From: Candidatus Omnitrophota bacterium
GTDB lineage: Bacteria; Omnitrophota; Gorgyraeia; Duberdicusellales; 4484-171
Length of the DNA: 35,021 nucleotides
Reading direction: 5' to 3'
Assembly: GCA_021735405.1 (NCBI GenBank)
Contig: JAIPHC010000004.1
Coordinates: forward strand, 1 to 35,021
In this document: one piece after another, positions 34,070 through 35,021 of the stretch
Layout: each line of letters opens with the position of its first letter
Position numbering within the stretch: the stretch's first letter is position 1
Program-made: the position numbers and the translations under genes
The notes under the pieces: generated by a model
Databases searched by the model: none
Told to the model about the DNA's origin: nothing
What the model saw: only the letters and a program-made list of their open reading frames with translations

Positions 34070-34948
34070 ATGAAAGAAATAGATTTTTTTAAACTTCAGG
34101 CTTCGGGTAATGATTTTATTCTTGTTGATAAGGGGAAATTTTTAAAGAATAAAAACAAAAATTATTTTTCTGATTTTGCTAAAAGGTACTGCCCGCGAAA
34201 AATTGGAGCAGGCGCTGACGGGCTGCTTATAGTTGAAGCTGCAAAGAAAGATAAATTTAAAATGAGAATTTTTAACGCAGACGGCTCGGAAGCCCGGATG
34301 TGCGGCAATGGAGCTCGTTGCGCATCTTTATGGTCTTTTTATTTTTCCCGGCGCGCCCCCTTATCTTCTCAAAGGGCAAAACTTGACACCAAAGCCGGAG
34401 TTGTCGAAACAGAACTTATAGACAAGATAAAAAGCGGTAAAAATTTTGTTTCAGCCAGATTAAAGATAAAAACCACTAAACCTTACGGTTTAAAAGAGAA
34501 TATACCGCTTAAGGTTATGGGGCGAAAAATTAAAGTCAATTTTATAAATACCGGCGTTCCCCATGCGGTAATATTTGTAGAGGGTTTGGATAAGCTTGAT
34601 TTAGAAAAAATTGGCCCGGCAATAAGGTTTCATCGGCAATTTCAGCCGCAAGGAGCCAATGTTGATTTTGTTGAACAGCTGGCCGGCGATAAAATTAAAA
34701 TTAGGACTTATGAACGAGGGGTTGAAGCTGAAACTTTAGCTTGCGGCACAGGCGCTGTTGCTTCAGCTATCTTATTTTCTCTAAAAAAAGAGAGTAGAAA
34801 AAACAATGCCCTTAAAAGGATTAAGGTAGAAACAAAAGGCGGCGAAGTTTTAAAGGTTAATTTTAGGTTAACCAAAAAACAGGCCGAGGATTTATGGCTT
34901 GAGGGCAAAGCTCATTGTATTTATCAAGGGAAACTCGCAGCTGGTTAA
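34070..34948 (+). CDS. dapF: Diaminopimelate epimerase
   Basis: KLQASGNDFILVD, FNADGSEARMCGNGARC, NTGVPHAVIFV, YERGVEAETLACGTGAVASA. Confidence 0.95.
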   Translation: MKEIDFFKLQASGNDFILVDKGKFLKNKNKNYFSDFAKRYCPRKIGAGADGLLIVEAAKKDKFKMRIFNADGSEARMCGNGARCASLWSFYFSRRAPLSSQRAKLDTKAGVVETELIDKIKSGKNFVSARLKIKTTKPYGLKENIPLKVMGRKIKVNFINTGVPHAVIFVEGLDKLDLEKIGPAIRFHRQFQPQGANVDFVEQLAGDKIKIRTYERGVEAETLACGTGAVASAILFSLKKESRKNNALKRIKVETKGGEVLKVNFRLTKKQAEDLWLEGKAHCIYQGKLAAG

Positions 34949-34970
34949 TCTTTCGCTAATGACCAGTTGC
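34937..34970 (+). other. Stem-loop overlapping the dapF stop codon, between dapF and dapA
   Basis: GCAGCTGGT (34937-34945) pairs with ACCAGTTGC (34962-34970), 9 bp including one G-U wobble; no U-tract follows. Confidence 0.4.
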
Positions 34971-34989
34971 TATTAAAGGGAGGATATTT

Positions 34990-35021
34990 ATGTTGCAAGG
35001 AAGTATGGTGGCGTTGGTCAC
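34990..35021 (+). CDS. dapA: 4-hydroxy-tetrahydrodipicolinate synthase, 5' end only (truncated by the window)
   Basis: MLQGSMVALVT... N-terminus matches the DapA pattern (M-x-x-G-S-x-V-A-L-V-T-P); strong SD AGGGAGG upstream; located after dapF. Confidence 0.75.
   Translation, partial: MLQGSMVALV

Noticed and set aside
1-35021. CRISPR arrays, tRNA/rRNA genes, transposases, prophage or toxin-antitoxin systems
   Set aside because: No repeat-spacer periodicity, no tRNA-like cloverleaf noticed by eye, and no matching protein motifs; tRNAscan-SE and a CRISPR finder were not available to confirm.

Overview
The window is a gene-dense, AT-rich bacterial chromosomal segment. Gene content and style suggest an uncultured lineage of the Omnitrophota/PVC type, but this is an inference. 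Left part: 3' portion of lnt, an LpxL/HtrB-type acyltransferase, a large secreted TPR + beta-barrel outer-membrane protein, a membrane-anchored coiled-coil protein, a LacI-family regulator, and an intein-containing B12-dependent (class II) ribonucleotide reductase. Middle part: a housekeeping run (holB-like, RicT/PSP1, metG, tatD, mtnA, tsaE, tsaB, alr), a minus-strand lptF/lptG/comF block, a GAF histidine kinase with a stand-alone receiver, an RluA-type pseudouridine synthase and a DUF192 protein. Right part: an arginine + lysine biosynthesis supercluster, argC-J-B-D-F-G-H-lysA-dapF-(dapA). The strongest observations are: (1) a 410-aa LAGLIDADG intein inserted exactly at the predicted radical cysteine of NrdJ, ending in atypical His-Gln instead of His-Asn; (2) a tandem pair of NrdR-box-like palindromes spaced 32 bp start to start, directly upstream of a TTGACA-17-TATAAA promoter for nrdJ; (3) a LacI/cre-like operator inside the predicted promoter of the outer-membrane barrel gene, with a LacI-family regulator two genes downstream; (4) a perfect 16-bp-stem terminator after nrdJ; (5) several unusual repeat or inverted-repeat intergenic elements that interrupt the otherwise tightly packed arg/lys cluster. 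No RNA genes, CRISPR arrays or transposases were recognised.
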